This document shows positions 1 through 11,230 of a stretch of DNA of 64,000 bases, piece after piece (positions within the stretch are counted from its first letter, which is position 1; the number at the start of each line of letters is the position of its first letter). The notes below the pieces were generated by a model. That model was not told the origin of the DNA, did no database searches, and saw only the letters and a list, made by a program, of their open reading frames with translations. The stretch is from Valencia hispanica (Eukaryota > Chordata > Actinopteri > Cyprinodontiformes > Valenciidae), in NCBI GenBank assembly GCA_963556495.2, contig OY747722.1, positions 26,108,501 through 26,172,500 of the forward strand, read 5' to 3'. The position numbers were made by a program, and so were the translations under genes.

Positions 1-2349
1 TAACAGGGAGATGGAATGAGAGCAAGGAAAGGAAAGGGAGTCATTCCTCTGTTTTGCTTGGATAATTTAGGAAAGGTTGTAGAATTGGTGTCTTCCTGTC
101 ACTCGCAGGCCAGAAATTACGATTGCAGGCTTTGTGTGGATGCATTCCAATGAAATCTGATTACAGACCCCGCTACCGCAATTAAATATCAGATGACAGC
201 TCCCCGTGCCCAGTATGCTGATCAGGCTGGTAGGAATACTGTAGGGAAGGGCGTTTGCTTTTATATCTTCACTAGCCTTTATCAACATCTGTCTAAAAGA
301 AATAGTATATGAAATATGCATATTTTGCTGAATGCTTGGAGTTGGGAAAACACATACTGTGCCATAAAAAGTATTTGCATCCATACCGATCTGTTTTTGC
401 TTTTTTCTTTGTCACACCTAAATGTTGCAGATTATCCCATCCTTGGCAGCAACAACCGCCACAATGACTCTATTTGTTCACTTTGGAAGAATTTGGCCCA
501 GTCTTCTTTGCAGAATTGTTTCAATTAATGGTCACTGGAGGGTTTTCAAGCATGAACGACCTTTTTAAGGTCATGCTACAGCCTCTCAAATACTTCACAG
601 AACATCACTTTAAAATGTCTGAACTAACCCTTTAAACAGATTTCGGTGATTCTGTGAGTTTTATGCCATCGTCAGCTTACTCACCGTCCCCCTCCCCCCC
701 CCAAAAAATGTTATTGGTATTGCTCTTTCTATGAAGCTCTTGACAAATAAAACAGCTAACATGCATATTAAACATTCTTAATTAAAGTAGTTTTATCATT
801 TGGCGCGTAACAGTCTTAGGAGAATGACAATCGGATTTTATAGTGTGTATGTAGTGCATACACACCTCTCAGAGTTAACCGTTGACCTGCAACAATTCCT
901 TTCTTTTTCCAAACATTTCTTCCAAAATTGTAAAGCCCGTCTTATACAGAAGATGTTATTTAGCAAATTCTGATACTCTAAAAGGTTAGAATTGATTGAT
1001 GTTTTCAACCCTTAAATGTAAATCTATCATTTCTTCAATTAAATAAATAGGTTTCAGATAATAATATGAAAATAATCTTAGTCATAGGTTAGTTATCACT
1101 AGAGTGTGAGCTTGTTGACATTTTAGGAACTTAGACAAGTTTTTGAAACCTAAAAATATCTAAAATGTGTTAAAAATTGTAAATCCAGTTATTTTTTGTT
1201 TCTAATGCAAGGTCTTTTTTTGAATGGTTGGTTAGTGCCTTATGACATCTCCTTCCCTGGAAGCGAATGTTCCTGAAGAGCCAAGTTTAGAGACTCAGAA
1301 GAAAGCTCAGAATCCATCAAGAAGGTTTGCTTGACTGAATCAATGAAATGACTAACTAACCAGTTTTTGTGTCAATGTATGCACCTGGCCAACAGGTGCT
1401 GTTTGCCCAGTGACTCAGTTCTTTAAGCCAAGAGATGGAAGTGAGGGCAGTGCAAAACAACAGATTCAGGGCAAGTAAGGTTCTCAGTGCTGTTGTGGCA
1501 GTCCTGGTGTTGAAAGCTAACGGATCAAGCCTCTTCCTGAACCTTGCTTGGTCTACAACTCTAAGTGCCGTGATACTTCTTCTAATATATAATAAAGCCA
1601 GCTTCAAGGAAAGGTGGGATTCCATCCTTTAAGGTGATTTTTGACAGATGATGACAGACTATGACTGATATTTTAACATCAATATTATTCAGCATATCTG
1701 AACATTGCTGCAGAGATACTATAAAGTTCGACTGGATCTGTATTTTTCAGAAAAGGGCTTACAATAAGAGGGTTTAGATCTGTGTTGTGTATTAAAAGTT
1801 TTTGTGATTATGTCTATTTCTCTTCCCTTATTTTGCTTTTGGCTATATGACTAAAAAGCAACAAAAGCAATACGCTGTGATTTGTCTCAACACATTGAAT
1901 GCTCAAGGGCAGTCCGGGGAGGTGAGATGAAATTAGGATTCTTCTTGTTTACTTCCAAGATTAAAAAAACAGAGTGGAGACGCCTTTGGCAGTAATATCA
2001 TATCATGACTTCAGAGTTCAAGTTTTGCATTGAATGCGCCAAGTTTGTTCTCTCTTTTATCATAGTGCTGGAGGTAAATATCACTGAGGACAAGCTCTGC
2101 AGAAGATGCATAATTTCTCATACTTTGAACAAGACAGCCTCATTTTTTTCTGTACTGGAAGAGTTTTGACCCTGTAAAACTGAATACTTGAAAAATACTT
2201 AAAAAAATGTTTGACAAAAAGTCCAACCATAAAACTTTATAAATATATAATAAGGGAATTAATGTGTTGTGGTTTGTTAAACCTCTATTTTACATGTAGA
2301 ATTTACACACTTACACTACTAATAAGACCATCCTGAACTTTTTGTCATA
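1..2349. other. AT-rich intergenic stretch, nothing recognised
   Basis: AT-rich sequence with only short, unrelated open frames. I recognise no exon, RNA gene or repeat family in it. The part at about 1240-1640 is less AT-rich and carries none of the repeat signatures seen elsewhere, so it may be unique sequence. Confidence 0.5.
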
Positions 2350-2432
2350 CAGCTAAACACCAACACTGTATATCATCCTGAACAAACCCCACCAACGATT
2401 AAAACTTGGCAGTGGCAGCATCATGGTGTTGA
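2350..2432 (+). mobile_element. Tc1-type transposase remnant
   Basis: A short scrap matching the stretch of teleost Tc1-type transposase genes just before and into the GGGSxMLWGCF region (sense strand 'ggcagtggcagcatcatg'). The remainder of the transposase and both inverted terminal repeats are missing. It is noncoding now. The call rests on my recall of the family sequence. Confidence 0.55.
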
Positions 2433-2732
2433 AATTCCTTTAGGCATCCTAACGTCTGGTTCACACCAGCCGCGGAAGTGCCATGGTCAACAACACTTCT
2501 GTTCAGCTGTTGTTTTTTTCAGAGCTATTTTTTCATCATTGGTAAGTAAATAACCTTATAAAGTTTCTCTGTGTGTTTGTTTGTTTATTTTCATCTCATA
2601 GTCTGTTTAGATAGACAAATATGATAGCATTTGTCAATTGCGGTAATTTATTTTGAAAAATTGCTTTTATTTTGAAAATTGATCGGATTGTCTCGTGTGT
2701 CTTGGTGTGACTTCCTGCCAGAATTGACGCGG

Positions 2733-3782
2733 ATCATCTGGACAAAGCAGACAGCACTGTGAGGATCATGTTCTTTGATTTCTCCAGTGCATTTAACACA
2801 ATTCAGCCTGATTTGCTTTGTCAGAAACTCCTGAAGACACAGGTGGAGCCCTCAACAATCGCCTGGATCAATGACTACCTGACCAACAGACCACAATTTG
2901 TGAGACTGAAGGATTGTGTGTCAAACCAGGTGGTCAGCAGCACAGGAGCACCACAGGGGACCGTACTCTCATCATTCCTTTTCACTCTGTACACCTCAGA
3001 CTTCCAGTACAAATCAGAGACCTGTCATCTGCAGAAATACTCAGATGACTGCAATTATCGGGTGTATCAGAGATGGACAAGAAGCTGAATACAGAGAGCT
3101 GGTGGACCGCTTTGTGACATGGTGTGGAAACAATCGTCTCACCTTGAATGTGAACAAAACAAAGGAGATTATTGTAGATTTCAGAAGAAACAGGGATAAG
3201 TCAAAAACTGTTTCCATCATGGGAAAAGAAGTGGAGGTGGTTGAGGAGTATAAATACCTCGGAGTTCACCTTGACAACAGACTGGACTGGAGGCTGAACA
3301 GTGAAGCTGTCTACAAGAAGGGACATAGCAGACTGTACTTCTTGAGGAAGCTTAGGTCCTTCAAGGTTTGCAGCAAGATGTTGCAGATCTTCTACAAGTC
3401 TGTTGTGGAGAGTGTAATCTCTTCAGCCGTCATCTGTTGGGGTAGCAGCATCAGAACCAGGGATTTAAAAAGGCTAAACAACCTGATAAAGAAGGCTGGT
3501 TCTGTTCTTGGGACAACTGTGGAACATCTGGAGATGATAATGCAAAGAAGGATTCTTCATAAAATCAAAACAATTATGGACAACCCTGAGCATCCACTTC
3601 ATGAGACTGTCATACAACAACAGAGCGTCTTCAGTTGGAAGCTTCTTCAGTTTCGCTGCAATACAGACCGCTACAGGAAATCCTTCCTGCCCACAGCCAT
3701 CATCATCTACAACAACTCCTTAAAAATTAATTATATGAGCTATACCAACACTTAATTTAAGTATTTTTGAATTTGAATTGAA
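2733..3782 (+). mobile_element. Rex1-like LINE, 5'-truncated copy A
   Basis: A 5'-truncated non-LTR retrotransposon copy that begins inside the reverse transcriptase and ends at an A/T-rich tail built of gaattt/gaatt units. It is highly similar to copy B at 38.9-41.0 kb. Compared with copy B it lacks about 17-19 bases just before the tail, including the AATAAA-like sequence. The motif style (FFDFSSAFNTI, STGAPQGTVLS, YSDD) is what I associate with Rex1/Babar elements of the CR1 group in fish; the family name is from memory. Confidence 0.8.
2759..3755 (+). pseudogene. Rex1-like reverse transcriptase, C-terminal two thirds, frameshifted
   Basis: Encodes the palm and thumb of a LINE reverse transcriptase, which would copy element RNA at a nicked chromosomal target. 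RT block A appears as FFDFSSAFNTI near the start, the GAPQGTVLS block at about residue 65, and the catalytic YSDD just before the break. A two-base deletion directly after YSDD, near 3047, shifts the frame; the other frame then runs open to the family's C-terminal end at 3755. Copy B keeps those two bases but has a stop in the next dozen codons that copy A lacks. The endonuclease and N-terminal RT are absent through 5' truncation. Confidence 0.8.
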
Positions 3783-3787
3783 TCTCT

Positions 3788-3840
3788 CCTGCGGCTGCTG
3801 TGAAAAAGCTTCCCCATAGCATGATTCTGCCACTACCAGC
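3788..3840 (-). mobile_element. Tc1-type transposase scrap, antisense
   Basis: Read on the minus strand, this short stretch resembles the Tc1 'ggtggcagcatcatgctgtgg' region that encodes GGGSxMLWG. It lies immediately beyond the 3' tail of Rex1-like copy A. It has the opposite orientation to the scrap at 2350, so the two are not halves of one element. Confidence 0.45.
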
Positions 3841-4252
3841 TGCCCCTCATTTAGTCTGTCATGCTCACCTGTTTCTTGTCCCACTAATCACCTTCCCTGT
3901 TTTTCCCAGTTTCTGTCAGATCCTCCTGTTTTACCCAATGCTTCATCTCATCCATTAGTCCCAAGGGTTTCTCTGTTGGTTTGGATTCCCTTGTGATTCC
4001 TGTTAGTGCTTCTTTATATCCTACTTTACACTTTGGATGCTGTTTACATCACGTAATTGACCCAATTAATGTCCTGCCTGTCTGTCCAGCCTGCATTTAA
4101 GCCCTCCACAACAAAATGTGATAAAGGGAAGTTCAGTGGGTAAAGAACCAGCTATAAGGAGCCTCTTTCCCAGCCCCCTGGAGAAGATTTTAATTTACAG
4201 GCTCAACTATGACTAAGAATACTACCAGTAGTATTACTACTATTATCAGTAG
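3841..4252. other. Intergenic, nothing recognised
   Basis: Pyrimidine-rich in its first half (runs of tcctg and tcccac), then mixed. I see no gene or known repeat signature. Confidence 0.4.
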
Positions 4253-4726
4253 TGCAGTGGACTCTCATCTATTTGCAGTTTATTATTTGCCAAGTCATTT
4301 TTCTGTTGAACGTGACTAAGTAATTTGCAGGAAATCCACAGATTCTCAGATTTTTTTATAGCGCGTATCTAAAAGATTCCAAAGAAAATGGAGCTTGGGA
4401 GCTGCAATACTTATGTGCAATACTACTTGAGACGCTATTGGCTGGCGTTTGCAAAGCAAAAAATCCAGGACTGCCATTTATTTTCCCATGGCGCTGACTG
4501 GCCATACGTCCAAGAGCGGAAATAAGGAAGAATGTAAATATTAGCTTCTGCAGTAGTGCTGAGACAGTGCTTACTGAGTGTATTGATGCATGTGAAGGTA
4601 TATATATGGCATGAGAACAATGAATATAGTGCTGTAATAAGCGTTTTTAGAGGGGGTCTCAAGTACTCGCAAATTTTAGCTATTTGCTGGCTGCTGTGGT
4701 CCCTACCCCCTTGTGGGTCCACTGTA
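4253..4726. mobile_element. MITE, CAGTGGACYC-type inverted repeats, copy 1
   Basis: A 474-bp segment whose ends read 'tgcagtggactc' on the left and, reverse-complemented, 'tacagtggaccc' on the right. The 427-bp element at 53507-53933 has the same ends, and both contain 'atttgc' motifs close to the ends. There is no coding capacity. The short TA-flanked CAGTGG termini suggest a Tc1/mariner-type non-autonomous element, but that class assignment is inference. Confidence 0.6.
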
Positions 4727-6261
4727 TTCCAATTAGTGTACGTTGGTTCCTTGATCTAAAAGTCATCAAAAGATTATTTTCTATATATTTTTTCATCCCT
4801 CTCAACCAAAAACCAACATGCAATGGGAAACCCTACTGTTAGTGCCCAGGATAACATTGCTCATGGGGTCTTTGGGACACTGCTTGACACCTTCTTAGGA
4901 TGGTGTCTTGGAAATGTCTAAGCACTCTGGACAGACTCCGGAATTACAGGAGAAATACATCTGAGGGTTGGGTCCACTATGATTTGATCTTCCCCTGTCC
5001 GAATTTGCAAAGGCTGTTAGAGTCATTGAGTTTTGAGGATCATGGTGGATGCATTATGTGGTGGTATTGTTAAATGTACTGTCAAGAGTGAACATTGTGC
5101 TGTAGATAACATTTAGCCTAGTGAAGTTGGAAGTAGAAGTTGGATGTATCTGATTGAATCTCTTCCGCAGTATTAACACAAAGTATTAGTGGCAATTAAA
5201 GATTTGACCCCATACCGTTAAAGGGCAACCTATTGTCTTTGCTGATGAAGTATTGCAGCCAACCCCCTCTCTGCTGAGCGCAGCCATGTCTAACATTGAC
5301 TTTGGATGGCTAAATGCAAATTACACCACTGGAATAGGAAATGTTGTTGTTGAAAACCCAGGCAGAATAAATTGGGTCCTGCTAATCAGTGAACCAAACA
5401 CCAGTCCATGGGTAGAAATGACAAAGTTAGGTAATCAAATTGGATTAGAAGTAAGAAGCTGGATTTTTGCACTGCAAATAGACTTTTGAATAAATTTTTT
5501 TAGGTTCACCGCTCAGGACACAATTATCTTGCATTTAACTGTGCTTTTTCCATCATGTCCTTATTCCAGAAGGAAACATAGATCTGCTATATATCCCTAT
5601 TAATAGACGGATGCCTTTCCGTATGGTGGGGAAAAACCCTGGCACATCCACATAAGGTCCTCTAGGCATAAACCCATTCAAACGGCAATTAAAACTGAAA
5701 AAGTCATTTAATCAGCTTTCCTATTACTCTGTAATACAGAAAGCATGTGCACACAAGAAGAGCTCGTTTTAGAGGATCTCAGTTTCTGCTGATTTGCGGG
5801 CCTGTGTCACAATCCCTGGAGACTTACCATGTACAAGAAAAGCAGCAGTGGGGGCTTATTTTCTCCATTTCCCCAACTGCTCGCAAATTGGTCCCAGGAG
5901 CTCTGAGAGTAAATTCAGAAGGTAAACTACTCTGCAATTTGCTCATAAATCCAAAAGATTGTAACTCCAACTGAAGAATTGAGTGTTAAGAAAGTGTAGA
6001 GGTGGAAAGAGTGAGCGATACATTTGGAGCCTCTGAGCTGCAAAGCTGCTAGCAAAATAATGTTTTATTGCACCGCTTTAAACAAGCTCAAAGCAAAAGA
6101 GTGGTTTCACTTTCCACTTTGTCATCTTTTTGACTTTCCTCTTTATGAAGGTGCTAATCAAACAGCTTCCACTAAAACTGCTGCTTTTCATGTTCAGCTA
6201 GTTAACATACTATCTAGAAGGGGTATTCACTAGAATATGTCTACAGCGGTGAGTTTTGATA
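4727..6261. other. Intergenic, nothing recognised
   Basis: Mostly AT-rich. The part at about 5740-6230 has a more even base composition and no repeat signature that I know, so it could be single-copy. The only frames are short and look accidental. Confidence 0.45.
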
Positions 6262-6994
6262 TTCAATTCAATTTCAATTCAATTTCAATTCAATTCAGTT
6301 TATTTATATAGCGCCAATTCACAACAGATGTCATCTCAAGGCACTTAACAAGAAGTTATTTCAATACATTTACACAAACATTTCAATCAGTTAAAAAGTT
6401 TCCTATTTAAGGAATCCCAGCAGATTGCGTCAGTCATTGGCCTGAGGTTGGGCCCCGTTGATGCAGACTTTCCAACCACAGCAATCCTTCAGCAATCCCT
6501 CATACTGAGCAAGCATGTAGCGACGGTGGAGAGGAAAAACTCCCCTTTAACAGGAAGAAACCTCCAACAGAACCAGGCTCAGTAGGAGCGGCCATCTGCC
6601 ACGACCGTCTGGGGGTTTGAGAAGACAGAGCAGAGACACAGAAGGAACAGAAGATCTGATATAAGAGAACTTTCTATGTTACAGAAAGTAAAAAGTTAAT
6701 AACAGGACACAGTGGATGTTCAGTTACTGGGAGGATCATCTCAGTCGATGCACCCCGTCCAACAGGGCATTGCACCCAAGCAGGATACCAGACCAGGTAT
6801 ATCTTCTATGGAGAGAAAAACACTGAGAGAAAACAAAGTTAACAGTCGAGATAACAGAATGTACTGTAATACAACTGGAGAGTCTTAGGAGAAAAGGAAG
6901 TAGCAGAGTGAAGAAAATTGGTAAGTCTGTCCTCCAGCAGTCTAAGCCTATAGCAGCATAACTACAGAGCTAGCTCAGGAAACCATTAGCCACT
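6262..6994 (-). other. L2-A 3' UTR and tail
   Basis: Noncoding 3' part of the LINE between the ORF2 stop and the caatt-repeat tail. In L2-clade elements this region is what the reverse transcriptase recognises for target-primed synthesis. The first roughly 190 bases next to the tail reappear at 63660-63826 with only a few differences. Confidence 0.75.
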
Positions 6995-9900
6995 CTAACT
7001 ATAAGCTTTATCAAAAAGGAAAGTTTTAAGCCTGGCCTTAAAAGTAAACAGAGTGTCTGCCTCACGGACTAAAGCTGGGAGCTGGTTCCACAGGAGAGGA
7101 GCCTGATAACTAAAAGATCTGCCTCCCATTCTACTTTTAGAAATCCTAGGAACTACAAGTAAACCTGCAGTCTGAGAGCGAAGGGCTCTGTTAGGAACAT
7201 ATGGAACAATTAGATCTCTGATGTATGATGGAGCTTGATTATTAAGGGCTTTGTATGTAAGAAGAAGGATCTTAAATTCTATTCTGGATTTAACAGGGAG
7301 CCAATGAAGGGAAGCTAAGACAGGAGAAATGTGATCTCTCTTTTTAATATTCATCAGAACTCTTGCTGCCTCATTTTGGATCAACTGAAGGCTTTTAATG
7401 GCATTTTGTGGACTACCTGATAGTAAAGAATTACAGTAGTCCAGCCTTGAGGTAACAAATGCATGGACTAGTTTCTCAGCATCACTCCTGGACAGGATGT
7501 TTCTAATTTTAGCAATATTCCGGAGGTGAAAGAAAGAAATCCTAGAAACATGTTTAATATGGGATTTAAATGTCAAGTCTCAGTCAAAAATAACGCCGAG
7601 TTTCTTTACGTTATTACTGGGGCCAATTTAATGCCATCCAGATGAAGTGATTGACTAATCAGTTTCTGTTTAAGAACTTCTGGTCCAAAGACAGCAACTT
7701 CTGTTTTGTCAGAATTTAAAAGCAAAAAGTTTAGGGTCATCCATGTTTTTATGTCTTCCAGACATGCCTGTAATCTACCTAACTGACTGGGTTCATCAGG
7801 ATTTATGGATAAATATAGTTGTGTATCATCTGCATAGCTGTGGAAATGTATCCCATGCTGTCTAATGATTCTACCCATTGGGAGCATATATATGGTGAAC
7901 AGAATTGGTCCAAGCACAGAACCCTGTGGAACTCCACAAGTAACCCTTGAGAGTGGAAAAGATTTATCATTTAGATGAACAAACTAGAATCTATCAGACA
8001 AATATGATTTAAACCAACCTAGTGCTGTTCCTTTGATCCCTGCAAGATGTTCAAGCCCTTCTTGGAGAATATTATGATCGACTGTGTCAAAAGCAGCACT
8101 GAGATCTAACAAAACCAGAACAGACACAAGTCCATTTTCTGAGGCCATGAGAATATCATTAGTAACCTTCTCCAGTGCTGTTTCAGTGCTATGATGAGCT
8201 CTAAAACCTGACTGAAACTCTTCAAACAGCTCGTTACTGTTTAGATGCTCACAGACTTGATTAGCAACAATTTTCTCAAGGACTTTGGATAAGAAAGGAA
8301 GGTTAGATATAGGTCTATAGTTCACTAAGTCATCGTGATCAAGGGAAGGTTTCTTGAGTAAAGGTTTAATTACAGCTATTTTAAATTCCTGTGGTACGTA
8401 TCCGTTTACTAAGGATAGATTCATCATATCCAAAATGGGGCCAGGAACCAAATGGAACACTTCTTTAAATAATTTGGTTGGAATTGGGTCCAACATACAA
8501 GTTGAAAGTTTAGATGAGGCTAATATTTTTGATAATTCCAAAAGCTCGACTGAATCAAAACAGCCTAAGCACAACTGAGGTTCTACAGTTCTTTCCGATA
8601 CTGCCTCATTTACTGAGGAAGAAGTAATCATGTTTGGGAGGATGCCAATTATTTTATTTTTAATAGAATAATTTTTATTTATGAAGAATCCCATAAAATC
8701 ATCACTGCTAAGAGCTGGGGGAATAGTTGGCTCAACAGAGCTATGACTCTGTGTAAGTTTGGCAACTGTACTAAAAAGAAACCTAGGATTGTTTTTATTC
8801 GCCTCTATTAATGATTAAAAATATGCTGTTCTAGCTTGTCGAAGGGTCTTTTTATACAGCAGTAGACTGTTATTCCAGGTTAAATAGGAATCCTCTAGGT
8901 GTGTAGAGCACCATTTTCTCTCCAACTTCCTAGTATTCTGCTTTAAAGTATGCAACTCTGCGTTAAACCAAGGAGTCAGCCTCCTATGGTTAGCCACCTT
9001 CTTTTTTAAGGGGGCTACACTATCTAATGCCAAACGCAATGAGGACGTAACGCTGTGAACCAGATCATCAATTACTGAAGGGTTAGAGATAGAATTGCTG
9101 CCATCCACTGTGTTACCCTGAGACACTAAGGAAAGTAAGAATGGTACAGATTCTTTAAAAATTGTTACAGCAATGTCTGATAAAGCTCTACTATAATGAA
9201 CTTTTCTTTCAGATTTAAGATGGTCAGTTAAAGTAAATTAAAAAGTTATTAAGAAGTGGTCAGACAGGACCAGGTTATGTGGGAGGACTGTTATTTCCTC
9301 ACACTCAATACCGTATGTCAGTACAAGGTCCAAATTGTGTTTACTCGAGTGGGTCGATCCCTGTACTTTTTGAGTAAAGCCAATTGAATCTAAAATAGCA
9401 TTAAAGGCTGCATTTAGGCTATCACTTTCAGTATCCACATGAATATTGAAGTCCCCCACTATAATGACCCTATCAGTATTTAATACTAAATCAGATAAAA
9501 AATGTGAGATCTGATCCAAGAATTGAGAGTAAGGGCCTGGTGGACGATACAAAACCACAAACAAAAATGGTCTTAATATTTTGCAACTTGGATGAGGAAA
9601 ATTAAGGGTTAGATGTTCAAAAGAACTGTAGCTATCAATTGGTCTGGGACTAATTAGTAAATCAGAATGGAAAATGGTTGCAACTCCTCCCCCTCGCCCA
9701 GTATTTCTAGGAATGTGAAAATTTAAATGACTGGAAGGAGTTGACTCATTTATACTGACATAATCCTCCTGCTGCAACCAGGTTTCTGTGAGACAAAGGA
9801 AATCAATGTGATTATCACAAATCAAGTCATTTACTAACAAAGTCTTTGAGGAGAGAGATCTTATGTTTAATAAATCACATTTAATAGATGTATTTTTCTG

Positions 9901-9996
9901 TTCAGTCAAAGCTGTATTTATTTTTATGATATTTCCATAATTTGCGTTTGTTGGCTTAACTTTTAATCCATTTAATTTTGGCCGTGGGCAAGACAC
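6995..9996 (-). pseudogene. L2-A ORF2: endonuclease and reverse transcriptase
   Basis: Would encode the LINE enzyme that nicks chromosomal DNA and reverse-transcribes element RNA onto it. The N-terminal endonuclease (9996-9238) keeps the AP-endonuclease signatures: [13 protein letters not shown] and LSDH. A linker follows, then RT block A as LDLSAAFDTVDH, CGVPQGSVLG and the catalytic YADD at 7825-7836. The C-terminal domain starts around DYCNSLLSG and ends at 6995. Lesions are few: in-frame stops at 9238-9240, 8815-8817, 7984-7986 and near 7580, plus one frameshift at about 7577-7606. All segments from 9996 to 7606 share one frame. At the 9238 stop the second copy (63.9 kb) has a glycine codon, so that stop is private to this copy. 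Dead, but recently intact. Confidence 0.85.
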
Positions 9997-10089
9997 TGTT
10001 TCTATAGGGTAATGGGTGGGTAACAGTACAGAAGCAGCAGAGAGGTGGGTTAAACTACGACTCTGCTTCCTGGTCTGGACCCTGGGTTG

Positions 10090-10887
10090 TCAGTGTTTTG
10101 GAGGACTAATAAATTCGGCCATATTCCTAGAAAGAAGAGCTGCTCCATCCAAAGTGGGATGGATGCCGTCTCTCCGGATCAGACCAGGTTTTCCCCAAAA
10201 TGTTCTCCAGTTATCAATGTAGCCCACATCGTTTGCAGGACACCACCCAGACAACCATTGATGGAATGACAGCATGCGGCTAAACATGTCGTCACTGGTC
10301 CGATCAGGCAGGGGACCAGAAAAGATTACAGAGTCGGACATTGCTTTGGCAAACTTACACACCGAAGCAACACTAATTTTAGTGACCTCCGATTGGCGTT
10401 ACCGGGTGTCATTACAGCCAGCGTGAATAACAATCTTACTGTATTTACGCTTATCTTTAGCCAGCAGTTTCAGGTAGGATTTGATGTCGCCCGTTCTGGC
10501 CCCTGGCAAACATTTGACTATGGTCAATGGTGTCTCTAATGCCACGTTTCTGACTATGGAGCTGCCAATTACCAGGGTCGGCTTCTCAGCGTGTGTGTCG
10601 CTGAGCGGGGAAAATCTGTTAGAAACGTGGACGGGTTGGTGGTGGCCCGGGGGCTGGGTCCTAGAACTACGCTTCCTACGTACAGTCACCCAGCTGGCCT
10701 GAGGTCCCGGCTGCGCGGGCTCTACCGGAGGACAGCTAGGGGGTTCTATCCTTGTTGGCTCCGCGCTGGCTAATGGGCTTCGGCTATCAGCTGGTTTTTC
10801 AACAGCGCGGAGCCGTGCTTCTAGTTCTGATACCCTCGCCTCCAAAGCTACAAAAAATATTACATTTATTACAGTTACCATTATCAC
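10090..10887 (-). pseudogene. L2-A ORF1: coiled coil plus SGNH esterase-like domain
   Basis: First ORF of the LINE, probably an RNA-binding or chaperone partner of ORF2. A short heptad-rich stretch ([12 protein letters not shown], residues about 16-28) is followed by a proline-rich linker. An SGNH hydrolase-like domain then shows GSSIVR (block I serine), a glycine block (PGART), GCNDT (block III Asn) and, near the C-terminus, DGIHPTLDG (block V Asp/His). This esterase-type ORF1 is known from CR1/L2 LINEs. One in-frame TAA at 10399-10401, directly after the NDT block, splits the domain; the frame continues unchanged on the other side. The true start is uncertain because the frame's first residues look atypical. 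Confidence 0.8.
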
Positions 10888-11230
10888 TAAAGGAGGCAGG
10901 GAAGTAACTAAACATCAGACAGAGAGAGCAAGAGAGAAGAGAAGAGTTAGAGACAGGAGAGAGAAGAGTAGCCATAGCAGCAATGAAGCTAAGCTAACTG
11001 AGCTAGCGAGACCTTACCACCCCAAGAAAAGCTATGTGAAACACAAGGAGTTCCCAAAACGTAAAGTACACCACCACAAAACGTGTGTTTTAGTGTGCTT
11101 GTGTGTTAAAATAACTTAGAAAGGCCTCAGCACAGAGAAAATAAGATCAATTCAAGAGAGCCTGAACACCAAACAGCTTACAGGGAGCACAACAGCGACA
11201 ACAGGAGCAACAAACACCTATCACATATCC
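10888..11230 (-). other. L2-A 5' region
   Basis: Noncoding sequence upstream of ORF1 in the LINE. It is purine-rich on the plus strand ('agagagagcaagagag') and holds several short direct repeats. LINEs of this clade carry their internal promoter here. The outer edge was set only by the change in composition at about 11230. Confidence 0.5.

Larger units (their letters stand above)
6262..11230 (-). mobile_element. L2/CR1-type LINE (L2-A), nearly full length
   Basis: A non-LTR retrotransposon of about 5 kb on the minus strand. In element order it has a 5' region (about 11230-10888), ORF1 with an SGNH esterase-like domain, ORF2 with an apurinic-type endonuclease and reverse transcriptase, and a 3' UTR ending in a caattcaattt repeat tail. 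The 3' end ('tatttatatagcgcc' on the plus strand as given) is the type often seen in killifish and related teleosts. The end of ORF2, the UTR and the tail match a second copy at 63660-64000 almost base for base, so the family was active recently. The 5' boundary is approximate and no target-site duplication could be assigned. Confidence 0.85.

Noticed and set aside
2350..3840. One Tc1 element split by the Rex1-like LINE
   Set aside because: The two Tc1 scraps flanking the LINE cover the same part of the transposase in opposite orientation, so they are separate remnants.
10016..10773. Plus-strand frames opposite L2-A ORF1
   Set aside because: They lie antisense to the recognisable SGNH domain and have no motif of their own.
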